A stretch of DNA of 64,000 nucleotides from Glaciihabitans sp. dw_435. Lineage in GTDB: Bacteria > Actinomycetota > Actinomycetes > Actinomycetales > Microbacteriaceae. The notes under the pieces are model-generated. The model made no database searches. It was not told the DNA's origin and worked only from the letters and a program-made list of their open reading frames with translations. The stretch's first letter is position 1. Each line of letters opens with the position of its first letter. This document shows positions 1 to 7,771 of the stretch, in pieces. Location of the stretch: contig NZ_JAAVUZ010000001.1 of NCBI RefSeq assembly GCF_018449675.1, positions 124,001 to 188,000 of the forward strand, given 5' to 3'. Position numbers and translations under genes: made by a program.

Positions 1-434
1 TGCAGCGGCAGCCCGGTCGCACCCCGCATGAGCGCGGCGAGCGCACGGTTGGCGATGCGGGCGTGCAGCGGCCACGCCCCACGGGTGGTGGGGCGCCGGC
101 GACCCAGCACGAGGTCGACCTCGCCGGCCGCGACGGGATCCACGACGAGGTGCAGGTCTCGCGGGTCCATCGAGGCATCCGCGTCGCAGAACGCGACGAG
201 GGGAGCCGTCGCCGCGAGCAAGCCGGCATGCGCGGCGGAACCGAATCCGCGCCGCAGTTCGGTGATGACGGTGGCGCCGTGTTCCCGGGCGACCTCTGCC
301 GAGCGATCGGTCGAGCCGTTGTCGACGACGATGGCGCGGTATCCCTCCGGCATGCGGGAGAGCACCCAGGGCAGGGCCGACTCCTCGTTCAGGCAGGGCA
401 GCACGACGTCGACGAGTGCGGGGGGCGGCGTCAC
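1..434 (-). CDS. Family 2 glycosyltransferase, N-terminal part (cut by window edge)
   Basis: Reading the minus strand from a GTG at 434-432 gives about 144 residues with no stop before the window edge. The N-terminus has a GT-A nucleotide-sugar fold: a hydrophobic strand ending in LPCLNEE (about residues 12-18), then VVDNGSTDRS, then a CDADASMDP segment matching the DxD metal/nucleotide site. It is followed by LVLGRRRPTTRG, as in dolichyl-phosphate-mannose-synthase-like GT2 enzymes. The GTG directly abuts the TAA of the upstream epimerase with no spacer, so the two are almost certainly co-translated. The acceptor is unknown. Together with the epimerase it suggests envelope glycan or glycolipid synthesis, which is inference. 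Confidence 0.85.
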   Translation of the reverse strand, partial: MTPPPALVDVVLPCLNEESALPWVLSRMPEGYRAIVVDNGSTDRSAEVAREHGATVITELRRGFGSAAHAGLLAATAPLVAFCDADASMDPRDLHLVVDPVAAGEVDLVLGRRRPTTRGAWPLHARIANRALAALMRGATGLPL

Positions 435-1502
435 TTAGCGCACCGCCGCGCGCAGGGGAGCGGTCGCAAACTCGCGCATGCCGTCTTCGAACGACATCGA
501 CGGGCTCCACCCGAGCTCGGTTTTCAGGCGGGCGGATGACGCGGTGATGTGCCGCACGTCGCCCAGCCGGTACTCGCCCGTGGTGATGGGATCCAGGCCG
601 CCCGTGTGCAGGCTCAGCTGCTCCGCCAGTTCGCCGATCGTGTGGATGTCACCGCTGCCGACGTTGAACGCGCGGAAGGCACCGGCGTCGGCGCGCGCGG
701 TCCACTCGATGGCCGCGATGTTGGCGGATGCCACGTCCCGTACGTGCACGAAATCGCGACGCTGCCCGCCGTCCTCAAACACCCGGGGTGCCTCACCGCG
801 CTCGAGCGACGAGCGGAACAACGACGCGACCCCGGCGTAGGGGGTGTTCTGCGGCATGCCCGGCCCGTACACGTTGTGGTACCGCAGGGCCGCGGCGGTG
901 CCGCCCGTGTTGCGCGCCCAGTTGGTGGACAGGTACTCCTGGCTCAGCTTGGTGATCGCGTACACGTTGCGGGGATCGAGCGGCGCGTCCTCGTCGATGA
1001 GTTCGGACACCAGCGGGTTGCCCTGCTCGTCGAGCGGGTCGAAGCGGCCGGCGTCGAGATCGGCGACCACGCGCGGTGCGGGACGGGTGGGGCCGGATGC
1101 CCCGCGGTAGGCGCCCTCGCCGTATACGACCATCGAGCTGGCGACGACAAGCCGGGCTGTGCCCGCGGCGGACATGCCGGCCAGCAGCACGGCGGTGCCC
1201 AGATCGTTCGAAGACACGTAGTCCGGGGCATCCGCAAAATCGACACCCAGCCCGACCTTGGCCGCCTGGTGGCAGACGACCTCGATGCCGTCGAGAGCGG
1301 CGGCGACCGCGTCGGGGTCACGCACGTCGCCGCGAATGAAGTCGACCCGCGGGTCGATCGTCGGCTCGCCACCGTGCACGTCGGGGCGAAGCGAGTCGAG
1401 CACCCGCACGCTCCAGCCGCGGTCGAGGGCCGCGCTGACGATGGTTCCGCCGATGAATCCGGCGCCGCCGGTGATCAGGAGTTTCAGCTCGCTCATCTGC
1501 AC
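435..1502 (-). CDS. NAD-dependent epimerase/dehydratase (extended SDR)
   Basis: A 355-residue protein, typical for extended short-chain dehydrogenases acting on nucleotide sugars. The nucleotide-binding motif TGGAGFIG is at residues 11-18. The ASS segment lies near residues 121-123, and the catalytic pair YAITK has Tyr181 and Lys185. The middle and C-terminal regions resemble UDP-glucose 4-epimerase-like enzymes (YGPGMPQNTPYAG, RRDFVHVRDVA). Two start codons lie close together (1502 and 1496), and I cannot choose between them. The downstream glycosyltransferase follows without a gap, so the pair likely modifies and transfers one sugar. The exact substrate cannot be read from sequence. Confidence 0.88.
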   Translation of the reverse strand: MQMSELKLLITGGAGFIGGTIVSAALDRGWSVRVLDSLRPDVHGGEPTIDPRVDFIRGDVRDPDAVAAALDGIEVVCHQAAKVGLGVDFADAPDYVSSNDLGTAVLLAGMSAAGTARLVVASSMVVYGEGAYRGASGPTRPAPRVVADLDAGRFDPLDEQGNPLVSELIDEDAPLDPRNVYAITKLSQEYLSTNWARNTGGTAAALRYHNVYGPGMPQNTPYAGVASLFRSSLERGEAPRVFEDGGQRRDFVHVRDVASANIAAIEWTARADAGAFRAFNVGSGDIHTIGELAEQLSLHTGGLDPITTGEYRLGDVRHITASSARLKTELGWSPSMSFEDGMREFATAPLRAAVR

Positions 1503-1536
1503 AGTCTTCCAGCGTTGGGATGTGGGTGTGCCCGGC

Positions 1537-2082
1537 TCACGCCGGTCCCAGTGGAACGCTGGCCTGCATCACCGCGGGGCCGAGTTTCAGCGAGCCGTCG
1601 GTGAGGGGTTCGAGCCGCATCCCACCGCGGTTGCGCAGCGCCTTGTGCGCACCCTCGGCCAGCATGACGTTCATCCATGCGCAGGGGTTCGCCGGGCGGT
1701 TCGCGAGAAACACCACGGGACCGGCGCCCGTGTCGAGACTGAACGTTGCCCCGCGAAGGCCGTCAACATCGACCCCGCGCAGCAGGATGTTGCGCCGGGT
1801 TGCCGTGGCATCGAGCATCCGCCCCGTCCCCAACTCGTCGGCAACGCGATCGAGCTGTTCGGCGGCCATCACCGTCACCGACGCGTGCACATGCGCCGGC
1901 TTAGCAAAGTAGCGGTCGCCGACAACGCCGAGTCCCGCCCGGAACTCGATGTGGTCGCGCGATTCGGGCTCGGTGTCCCGCGGAGGCAGCGGGCCGTCGG
2001 CGGGGCGGCCTTCATAACGGTGAGTGGATGACGCGAGCAGCAGTACGACGTCGACCTCGCGCGAATACGGCAGATCGACCAT
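1537..2082 (-). CDS. MOSC domain-containing protein
   Basis: A 181-residue protein whose whole length resembles a standalone MOSC (molybdenum cofactor sulfurase C-terminal) domain: GLGVVGDRYF, then a His-containing HASVTVMAAEQ segment, then RRNILLRGVD, then the conserved cysteine in NRPANPCAWM. Members bind molybdenum cofactor or related sulfur/metal centres, and standalone bacterial ones are mostly uncharacterised. No molybdopterin genes are nearby. The start is supported by a TACCCT hexamer 6 nt before the ATG on the minus strand. Confidence 0.82.
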   Translation of the reverse strand: MVDLPYSREVDVVLLLASSTHRYEGRPADGPLPPRDTEPESRDHIEFRAGLGVVGDRYFAKPAHVHASVTVMAAEQLDRVADELGTGRMLDATATRRNILLRGVDVDGLRGATFSLDTGAGPVVFLANRPANPCAWMNVMLAEGAHKALRNRGGMRLEPLTDGSLKLGPAVMQASVPLGPA

Positions 2083-2088
2083 GCAGAC

Positions 2089-2094
2089 AGGGTA
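2089..2094 (-). promoter_or_regulatory. -10 hexamer of the MOSC gene (leaderless type)
   Basis: TACCCT on the minus strand ends 6 nt before the ATG at 2082, a spacing that puts transcription start at or next to the start codon. No Shine-Dalgarno sequence is visible. Confidence 0.5.
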
Positions 2095-2189
2095 TCCCGG
2101 TGCCCGGCGCGGAGCGCGGGAGGGCGATCCGTGCGTCCGGGGGCGCTCGCGGCGGTCTCCCGGGGCCGCCCGGTAGACTTGGGCTCCTT

Positions 2190-4001
2190 ATGGCACATCT
2201 CCTCGGGGCGGAATCCCTGCACCTTGAGTATCCAACACGCGTTATTTTCGACGACGTGACCATCGGCATCGACGAGGGCCAGCGCATTGGCGTCGTCGGC
2301 CGCAACGGTGACGGAAAGTCGACGCTGCTGCGTCTGCTGGCCGACCGCATCCAGCCCGACAATGGCCGCGTCACCCGCCGGGGCGGCGTCACCCTCGGCA
2401 TGCTCGACCAGGCGGACGAACTGGACGATGACCTCGTGGTCTCCCAGGCGATCGTCGGCGACCGCGAAGAGTACGAGTGGGCGGGCGACGCCCGCGTGCG
2501 CGACGTCATCTCGGGACTCGTCGGCGGCATCCCGTGGGATGCCCGCATGGGCGAGCTCTCCGGTGGCCAGCGTCGCCGCGTCGGCCTCGCCGCGCTGCTC
2601 GTCGGTGACTGGGACATCATCTTCCTCGATGAGCCCACTAACCACCTCGACGTCGAAGGTATCTCCTGGCTCGCCGAGCACCTCAAGCGCCGCTGGTCCA
2701 CCAACTCCGGAGGACTCATGGTCGTCACTCACGACCGGTGGTTCCTCGACGAGGTGTGCACCGACACGTGGGAAGTCCACGACCAGATCATCGAGCCCTT
2801 CGAGGGTGGATACGCCGCGTACATCCTGCAGCGGGTCGAACGCGACCGCTCTGCCGCGGCATCCGAATCCAAGCGCCAGAACCTGATGCGCAAGGAACTC
2901 GCCTGGCTCGGCCGCGGAGCACCCGCCCGCAGCACCAAGCCGAAGTTCCGCATCGACGCGGCCAACGAACTCATCGCGAACGAGCCGCCGCCCCGCGACA
3001 AGGTCACGCTCGCGTCGATGGCCATGCAGCGCCTCGGCAAGGACGTCGTGGACCTCGAGGACATCTCGGTCTCGTACCCCGACAAGACGACCGGTGCGAT
3101 CAAGGAAGTTCTCAAGAACGTCACCTGGCGCATCGCCCCCGGTGAGCGCACGGGCGTGCTCGGCGTCAACGGTGCGGGCAAGAGCACGCTGCTCAGCCTC
3201 GTCTCGGGCACCCTGCTTCCGACCACCGGCCGGGTCAAGCGCGGCAAGACGATCAAGGTCGCCACGCTCACCCAGCAGCTGGCAGAGCTCGAGGACATCT
3301 GGGATGACCGTGTCAGCGAGGTCCTCGGACGCCAGAAGAGCACCTACGTCGCCGGCGGCAAGGAGATGACCCCCACGCAGCTGCTCGAGCGCGTCGGCTT
3401 CGCCTCCGCCCAGCTCTCTACCCGCGTGCGCGAACTCTCCGGTGGCCAGAAGCGTCGACTCCAGCTGCTGCTGATCATCCTCGATGAGCCGAACGTGCTG
3501 ATCCTCGATGAGCCCACCAACGACCTGGACACCGACATGCTCGCCGCGATCGAGGACCTCCTCGACTCGTACCCCGGCACGCTCCTCGTCGTCTCGCACG
3601 ACAGGTACCTGCTCGAGCGCGTCACCGACCAGCAGTACGCCGTCATGGACGGCGCGTTCCGCCACCTGCCCCGCGGAGTCGAGCAGTACCTCGAACTGCG
3701 TGCGGACCAGATCAAGGCACTGGATGTCGCGGCGAACGTTCCCTCGAAGCCCAAACCCGTTCACAACAGCAACCGCCCCAAGGGCGCGGAGCTGCGTGCC
3801 GCGGAGAAGGAGCTGTCCGCCGCCGGCCGCAAGGTCGAGAAGCTGAACGCGCGCATCGCCGAGCTGCACCTGGTGATGTCGACGCACGATCAGGGCGACT
3901 ACGAGGGACTTGCCAAGGTCTCCGGTGAACTGCAGGAGCTGCAGGAGAACGTCGCCGAGGTCGAGTTCCGCTGGCTGGAGCTCACCGAGCTGCTCGGCTA
4001 A
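2190..4001 (+). CDS. ABC-F family ATPase
   Basis: A 603-residue soluble protein with two ABC ATPase domains and no membrane segments, the layout of ABC-F translation factors (EttA/Uup/resistance types). Domain 1 has Walker A GRNGDGKST (37-45), signature LSGGQRRRV near 121 and LDEPTNHLD near 144. Domain 2 has GVNGAGKST near 324, LSGGQKRRL near 417 and LDEPTNDLD near 438. A charged linker separates them, and a C-terminal alpha-helical region (about 525-600, rich in Glu/Lys/Leu) resembles the Uup-type coiled coil. ABC-F proteins act on ribosomes at the E site. Which subfamily, and whether it gives antibiotic resistance, is not resolved. The upstream in-frame extension from 2028 lacks coding character. 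TAGACT at 2174-2179 precedes the chosen ATG. Confidence 0.9.
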   Translation: MAHLLGAESLHLEYPTRVIFDDVTIGIDEGQRIGVVGRNGDGKSTLLRLLADRIQPDNGRVTRRGGVTLGMLDQADELDDDLVVSQAIVGDREEYEWAGDARVRDVISGLVGGIPWDARMGELSGGQRRRVGLAALLVGDWDIIFLDEPTNHLDVEGISWLAEHLKRRWSTNSGGLMVVTHDRWFLDEVCTDTWEVHDQIIEPFEGGYAAYILQRVERDRSAAASESKRQNLMRKELAWLGRGAPARSTKPKFRIDAANELIANEPPPRDKVTLASMAMQRLGKDVVDLEDISVSYPDKTTGAIKEVLKNVTWRIAPGERTGVLGVNGAGKSTLLSLVSGTLLPTTGRVKRGKTIKVATLTQQLAELEDIWDDRVSEVLGRQKSTYVAGGKEMTPTQLLERVGFASAQLSTRVRELSGGQKRRLQLLLIILDEPNVLILDEPTNDLDTDMLAAIEDLLDSYPGTLLVVSHDRYLLERVTDQQYAVMDGAFRHLPRGVEQYLELRADQIKALDVAANVPSKPKPVHNSNRPKGAELRAAEKELSAAGRKVEKLNARIAELHLVMSTHDQGDYEGLAKVSGELQELQENVAEVEFRWLELTELLG

Positions 4002-4035
4002 CCCCCGCACGTCCGCCCGCGAGATCTTTTTCCGT

Positions 4036-4123
4036 GTGGCGGGAGAAAACGCAGGTTTTGGCGGGAGAAAAAAGCGCGCGGCGGGAGTTACGACTCCCGC
4101 CAACCGCCAGTTTCTCCCGCCAC
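4036..4123. repeat. Intergenic GGCGGGAG repeat, copy A
   Basis: Lies between the convergent ABC-F and MarR genes. Outer arms 4036-4048 and 4111-4123 are perfect 13-bp inverted repeats (GTGGCGGGAGAAA). Inside is a 9-bp hairpin with arms 4080-4088 and 4093-4101 and loop TACG. Positions 4038-4121 align without any gap to 9391-9474, with 60 of 84 bases identical by hand count. It could act as a bidirectional terminator or structured RNA, or be a dispersed repeat family. Confidence 0.8.
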
Positions 4124-4142
4124 CCAAAATTGCGGGCGCGCG

Positions 4143-4634
4143 TCAGTCGAAGTCGAGACTCAGCTTTCGCAGCAGGCCGCTGAGCCGCTCCTGGTCGGCG
4201 GTGGACAGGCCATCGAGAAGCTCGGACTCCGCACGAAGAAGCTGGCTGATCGCGGCATCCACTCGTTCCCGTCCCCGCTCGGTCATCCGCACCAGCACCC
4301 CGCGCCCATCGTTGGGGTCAGTGCGGCGCTCGACGAGCCTGCGCTCCACGAGCCGGTTGATGCGGTTGGTCATCGTTCCACTACTGACGAGGGTCTGCTG
4401 CAGCAGCGCCTTGGGGCTCTCCTCGTACGGCGACCCCGCGCGACGCAGCGCTGAGAGCACGTCGAACTCCCACAGCTCGAGGTCGGACGCCCCGAACGCC
4501 GTCTTCCGCGCACGCTCGAGGTGCCGCGCGAGCCTGCCGACACGACTGAGCACCTGGAGGGGCGTGAAGTCGAGATCGGGGCGCTCGCGCGTCCACGCGT
4601 CGACGATGCGGTCGACTTCGTCGTTAGCTGGCAT
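4143..4634 (-). CDS. MarR family transcriptional regulator
   Basis: A 163-residue winged-helix regulator. The central part reads as a MarR DNA-binding domain: LWEFDVLSALRRAG, LVSSGTMTNRINRLVERRLVERR, then the wing DPNDGRGVLVRMTERGRE. The ORF could extend to 4742, but the start at 4634 is preferred: it begins MPANDEVD and is preceded by GATAAT 6 nt upstream. No obvious partner gene is divergent. tRNA-Gln lies just beyond the promoter on the other strand. The ligand is unknown. Confidence 0.88.
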   Translation of the reverse strand: MPANDEVDRIVDAWTRERPDLDFTPLQVLSRVGRLARHLERARKTAFGASDLELWEFDVLSALRRAGSPYEESPKALLQQTLVSSGTMTNRINRLVERRLVERRTDPNDGRGVLVRMTERGRERVDAAISQLLRAESELLDGLSTADQERLSGLLRKLSLDFD

Positions 4635-4640
4635 GTGCCT

Positions 4641-4646
4641 ATTATC
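4641..4646 (-). promoter_or_regulatory. -10 hexamer of the MarR gene
   Basis: GATAAT on the minus strand ends 6 nt before the ATG at 4634. This leaderless-type spacing decides the start over the longer ORF. Confidence 0.55.
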
Positions 4647-4749
4647 CCGGTGCCTCCGTGGGCCGAAACGGCGCGTGAGCCTGAGATAGAGAGCGGATGA
4701 AGCGTTCCGCCCGTCATCTGGCAGACTTGATGCGCGCGTCATGGCGCGT

Positions 4750-4824
4750 TCCGCCTTGGTGTAACGGCAGCACGACAGCCTTTGGAGCTGTTAGGACTAG
4801 GTTCGAATCCTGGAGGCGGAGCCA
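4750..4824 (+). tRNA. tRNA-Gln (anticodon TTG)
   Basis: The acceptor stem TCCGCCT pairs with AGGCGGA, followed by discriminator G and an encoded CCA. The anticodon stem ACAGC/GCTGT encloses the loop CTTTGGA, giving anticodon TTG (Gln). The T arm contains the GGTTCGAATCC motif. Confidence 0.96.
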
Positions 4825-4838
4825 CCCCGGTGGTGGGT

Positions 4839-5576
4839 TCAGGGCTTCCGGGCGGTGATGGATGACCCGGGGTCGACGCACCACTCCACGATCGACGGCC
4901 ACGCGCCGTAGCCCGCGGTCACGTCGAGGTGTCCGCCGCCCGGAATGACGACGGTCTCCAGCCCGAAGGCATCGCCGAAATGCGCCCGCTGACCGGCCGG
5001 ACTGAACCGGTCGTTGTCACTTCCGACGAGGATCACGTTGTCGGCGGCCCACGGCGCCGGTGATGCGGCGGGGTCGACGCCAGAGTCGGCGCCGGCGGCA
5101 TCACCAGCGCCGGCACCCGCACGGGAGCCCGCGACCGCCGCGACCCGCTCGGCGAGAAGCGCGCCGAACTCGGCCACCTCGGGGAATGACAGCAGCACCT
5201 CGGGCGCCGGGGCTGCGACCAGCAGTGCGCGGGACACCGGTGTGGTGCCGGGCCGCACCGCCAGCCACAGCGCTGATCCCAGACTGTGAGCGACCACCAC
5301 GATCGGCGCGGGCGCGGTGACGCGTGCGCCGTACGGATCGCCGGCGGACGGCGAATCCGGGGTCGCGAGTCGCGTGAGCGCGGCATCCACCGCGTCCGTC
5401 CACGCCGCCACCGTCGGGGTGTTCGCGTCCGGCAGCTGGGGATACTCGACGAGGTAGCCGCGCGAGCGCAGCTCGGTCACCGCGATGTGCTGCCAGTGGC
5501 CCTCGGGGCGGAAGTTCTCCCACCCGTGCAGGAACAGGAAGCGGGGCGCGGTGGGCGCGGTGTCGTCCGAAGTCAT
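4839..5576 (-). CDS. RBBP9/YdeN-type alpha/beta serine hydrolase
   Basis: A 245-residue single-domain hydrolase. It begins with RFLFLHGWENFRPEGHW, has the nucleophile elbow VVAHSLGS (about residues 97-104), an acidic segment near NDRFSPAGQ and the late histidine in GGGHLDVTAG, so a Ser-Asp-His triad is plausible. Between residues 130 and 180 it carries an Ala/Gly-rich stretch longer than usual in the family. A GGGAG ribosome site lies 5 nt before the ATG. The substrate is unknown. Confidence 0.82.
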   Translation of the reverse strand: MTSDDTAPTAPRFLFLHGWENFRPEGHWQHIAVTELRSRGYLVEYPQLPDANTPTVAAWTDAVDAALTRLATPDSPSAGDPYGARVTAPAPIVVVAHSLGSALWLAVRPGTTPVSRALLVAAPAPEVLLSFPEVAEFGALLAERVAAVAGSRAGAGAGDAAGADSGVDPAASPAPWAADNVILVGSDNDRFSPAGQRAHFGDAFGLETVVIPGGGHLDVTAGYGAWPSIVEWCVDPGSSITARKP

Positions 5577-5636
5577 CGGTCTCCCATCGTGGTCGGTTCA
5601 CCGATTCTGCAGTATGTCACTGTCGTGGGGCGCGCC

Positions 5637-5642
5637 TACGCT
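5637..5642 (+). promoter_or_regulatory. -10 hexamer of the YdeI-family gene
   Basis: TACGCT ends 6 nt before the ATG at 5649, so the transcript is probably leaderless. This supports the internal ATG over the longer ORF that starts at 5286. Confidence 0.5.
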
Positions 5643-5648
5643 GGCTTC

Positions 5649-6260
5649 ATGAGCGATTCCGCCGTCGGGCCCGGGGCTGTCGGGCCGCCCCCGCCGCCCG
5701 AGCACCTGGTGCTCGCCGACGTCGCGGCGTGGCGGCGATGGCTCGACGCGAACGAGGATTCGAGCGACGGTGTGTGGCTGCGGCTGGCCAAGAAGGGCGT
5801 CACCGAGCCCACGTCGGCCACCTACGCCGAGGCGCTGGACGAGGCCCTGTGCAGCGGATGGATCGACGGGCAGCGCAAGGGATATGACGAGACCACGTTC
5901 CTGCAGCGCTTCACCCCGCGCCGGCAGCGCTCGCTCTGGTCACTGCGCAACCTCGATCTCGTCGCGGCCCTGATCGCGCAGGAGCGCATGCGGGCCCGCG
6001 GCCACGCGGAGATTGCCCGGGCGAAGGATGATGGCCGCTGGGACAGGGCGTACGCGGGACAGGCCACCGTGGAGATCCCGGAGGATCTCGCCGCCGCGCT
6101 GGCGGAAAGCCCTGCCGCGCTGGCCGCCTTCGCGGAGCTGAGCAGCAGCGAGCGGTATTCGGTGCTGCACCCCGTGATCACCGCGGCGACGCCCGCCACA
6201 CGCGAGAAACGCATTGCCCGGCAGATCGCCCTGCTCGTTGATCGGGCACCGTCGCCATAA
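5649..6260 (+). CDS. YdeI/OmpD-associated family protein
   Basis: A 203-residue protein. After a proline-rich N-terminus come WRRWLDANEDSSDGVWLRLAKKG, then the characteristic YAEALDEALCSGWIDGQRKGYD and RFTPRRQRSLWS segments of the YdeI (bacteriocin-protection / OmpD-associated) family, and a C-terminal helical region ending TREKRIARQIALL. The biochemical role of this family is not established. It sits directly upstream of glmU, with its stop 14 nt before the glmU start, but glmU appears to have its own promoter. Confidence 0.85.
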   Translation: MSDSAVGPGAVGPPPPPEHLVLADVAAWRRWLDANEDSSDGVWLRLAKKGVTEPTSATYAEALDEALCSGWIDGQRKGYDETTFLQRFTPRRQRSLWSLRNLDLVAALIAQERMRARGHAEIARAKDDGRWDRAYAGQATVEIPEDLAAALAESPAALAAFAELSSSERYSVLHPVITAATPATREKRIARQIALLVDRAPSP

Positions 6261-6262
6261 GC

Positions 6263-6268
6263 AACAAT
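6263..6268 (+). promoter_or_regulatory. -10-like hexamer of glmU
   Basis: AACAAT ends 6 nt before the glmU ATG at 6275, the spacing expected for a leaderless transcript. Confidence 0.4.
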
Positions 6269-6274
6269 GAGACT

Positions 6275-7708
6275 ATGACCGATCCCGATCTCGCTGTCAT
6301 TGTTCTCGCCGCAGGACAAGGCACCCGCATGAAGTCCGCAACGCCGAAGGTTCTGCACATGCTCGCCGGTGTGCCGCTCATCGGTCACGTGCTCGCCACC
6401 GCCGGTGAGCTCGCTCCCGCCTTCGTGGTCGCCGTCGTTCGTCACGACCGCGACCGGGTCGCCGCCTCCATCACCGAGCTGCTTCCCGAGGCGATCATCG
6501 TCGACCAGGACGAGATCCCGGGCACCGGCCGGGCCGTCGAGGTTGCCCTTGCGGCGCTTCCCGCCGGATTCACCGGCGACGTTGTCGTGGTCAGCGGTGA
6601 CGTGCCACTGCTCAATGCGGCCACCATCCAGAGCCTGATCGCCGCCCACCGCGAACGCGAGGCCGCGGCCACGATCCTCTCCGCACACGTCGACGACGCC
6701 ACCGGCTACGGCCGCATCGTGCGCACCGGCGCCGGGGACCTCGACCGCATCGTCGAGCAGAAGGATGCCGCCGATTCCGAGCTGGCGATCACCGAGATCA
6801 ACTCGGGCACCTATGTCTTCGGCATCGCCGAGCTCCGCGCACAGCTCGGCTACATCAACACCAACAACGCGTCGGGCGAGAAGTACCTCACCGACGTCGT
6901 CGAACTCCTCCGCACCTCGGGCGCCACCGTGCGGGCCGTGCCGGTCAGCGAGAGCTGGATCGTCAACGGGGTCAACGACCGCGTGCAGCTTGCCGAGTCC
7001 GCGAGGCGCCTCAACTCAATGATCGTGCGCGGATGGCAGCTGGCCGGCGTGACGGTTCTTGACCCCGACACCACCTGGATCGACCTGCAGGCAACCATCG
7101 GTGAGGACGTCGAAATCCTTCCCGGTACCTCGATCACCGGCCCCACGATCATTCAGCGGGGCGCCAAGATCGGCCCCGACACCAGCCTGGACACCTGCGA
7201 GATCGGTGAGGGTGCGACGGTGCGGAGAACGGATGCCACGCTCGCAGTCATCGGCGCAGGCGCATCCGTCGGTCCCTTCGCTTATTTGCGGGCGGGAACC
7301 TACCTCGGCGACAACGGAAAAATCGGCACGTTCGTCGAGACGAAGAACTCGCGCATCGGTAATGGCAGCAAGGTGCCGCACCTCAGCTACATCGGCGACA
7401 CCACCGTGGGCGTCGAGTCCAATGTGGGAGCGGGCACGATCACCGCCAACTACGACGGCGTGAACAAGTCGGCAACAGTGATCGGTTCTCATGTTCGTAG
7501 CGGGTCGCACAACGTGTTCGTCGCCCCCGTTAGAATTGGTGACGGAGCCTACACAGGTGCCGGAACCGTAGTCCGTAAGGACGTTCCAGCGGGTGCACTG
7601 GCCATCAACGTGGCTCCGCAGCGCAACATGACCGGCTGGGTTGAAACCAACCGCGCGGGAACGGCGGCGGCGAAAGCCGCGGCGGAATCCGCCGGGGAAA
7701 CCGACTAG
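6275..7708 (+). CDS. glmU: Bifunctional GlcNAc-1-P uridyltransferase / GlcN-1-P acetyltransferase
   Basis: 477 residues, the expected length. The N-terminal pyrophosphorylase domain carries LAAGQGTRM (11-19) and a distal lysine in SATPKVL. The DVPLL segment and GTGRAVEVAL match the nucleotidyltransferase core. From about residue 255 the protein becomes a left-handed beta-helix of hexapeptides, ending with the acetyltransferase signatures NYDGVNKSATVIG and GAGTVV. It makes UDP-GlcNAc from GlcN-1-P, UTP and acetyl-CoA for peptidoglycan synthesis. Its neighbour prs, 63 bp downstream, is the common actinobacterial arrangement. Confidence 0.97.
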   Translation: MTDPDLAVIVLAAGQGTRMKSATPKVLHMLAGVPLIGHVLATAGELAPAFVVAVVRHDRDRVAASITELLPEAIIVDQDEIPGTGRAVEVALAALPAGFTGDVVVVSGDVPLLNAATIQSLIAAHREREAAATILSAHVDDATGYGRIVRTGAGDLDRIVEQKDAADSELAITEINSGTYVFGIAELRAQLGYINTNNASGEKYLTDVVELLRTSGATVRAVPVSESWIVNGVNDRVQLAESARRLNSMIVRGWQLAGVTVLDPDTTWIDLQATIGEDVEILPGTSITGPTIIQRGAKIGPDTSLDTCEIGEGATVRRTDATLAVIGAGASVGPFAYLRAGTYLGDNGKIGTFVETKNSRIGNGSKVPHLSYIGDTTVGVESNVGAGTITANYDGVNKSATVIGSHVRSGSHNVFVAPVRIGDGAYTGAGTVVRKDVPAGALAINVAPQRNMTGWVETNRAGTAAAKAAAESAGETD

Positions 7709-7771
7709 CAAGTTCGTCGGACATCACAGACTGAAGCAACAGCGTCGGTTCACCGGCAGGAAGCGGGACAC

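Noticed and set aside
1875-4127. 750-codon minus-strand ORF
   Set aside because: Exact antisense of the ABC-F gene. Its composition mirrors the third-position GC bias of the true gene and it contains no family motifs.
4714-4902. 62-codon minus-strand ORF
   Set aside because: Covers the complement of tRNA-Gln (typical spurious QDSNLV peptide).
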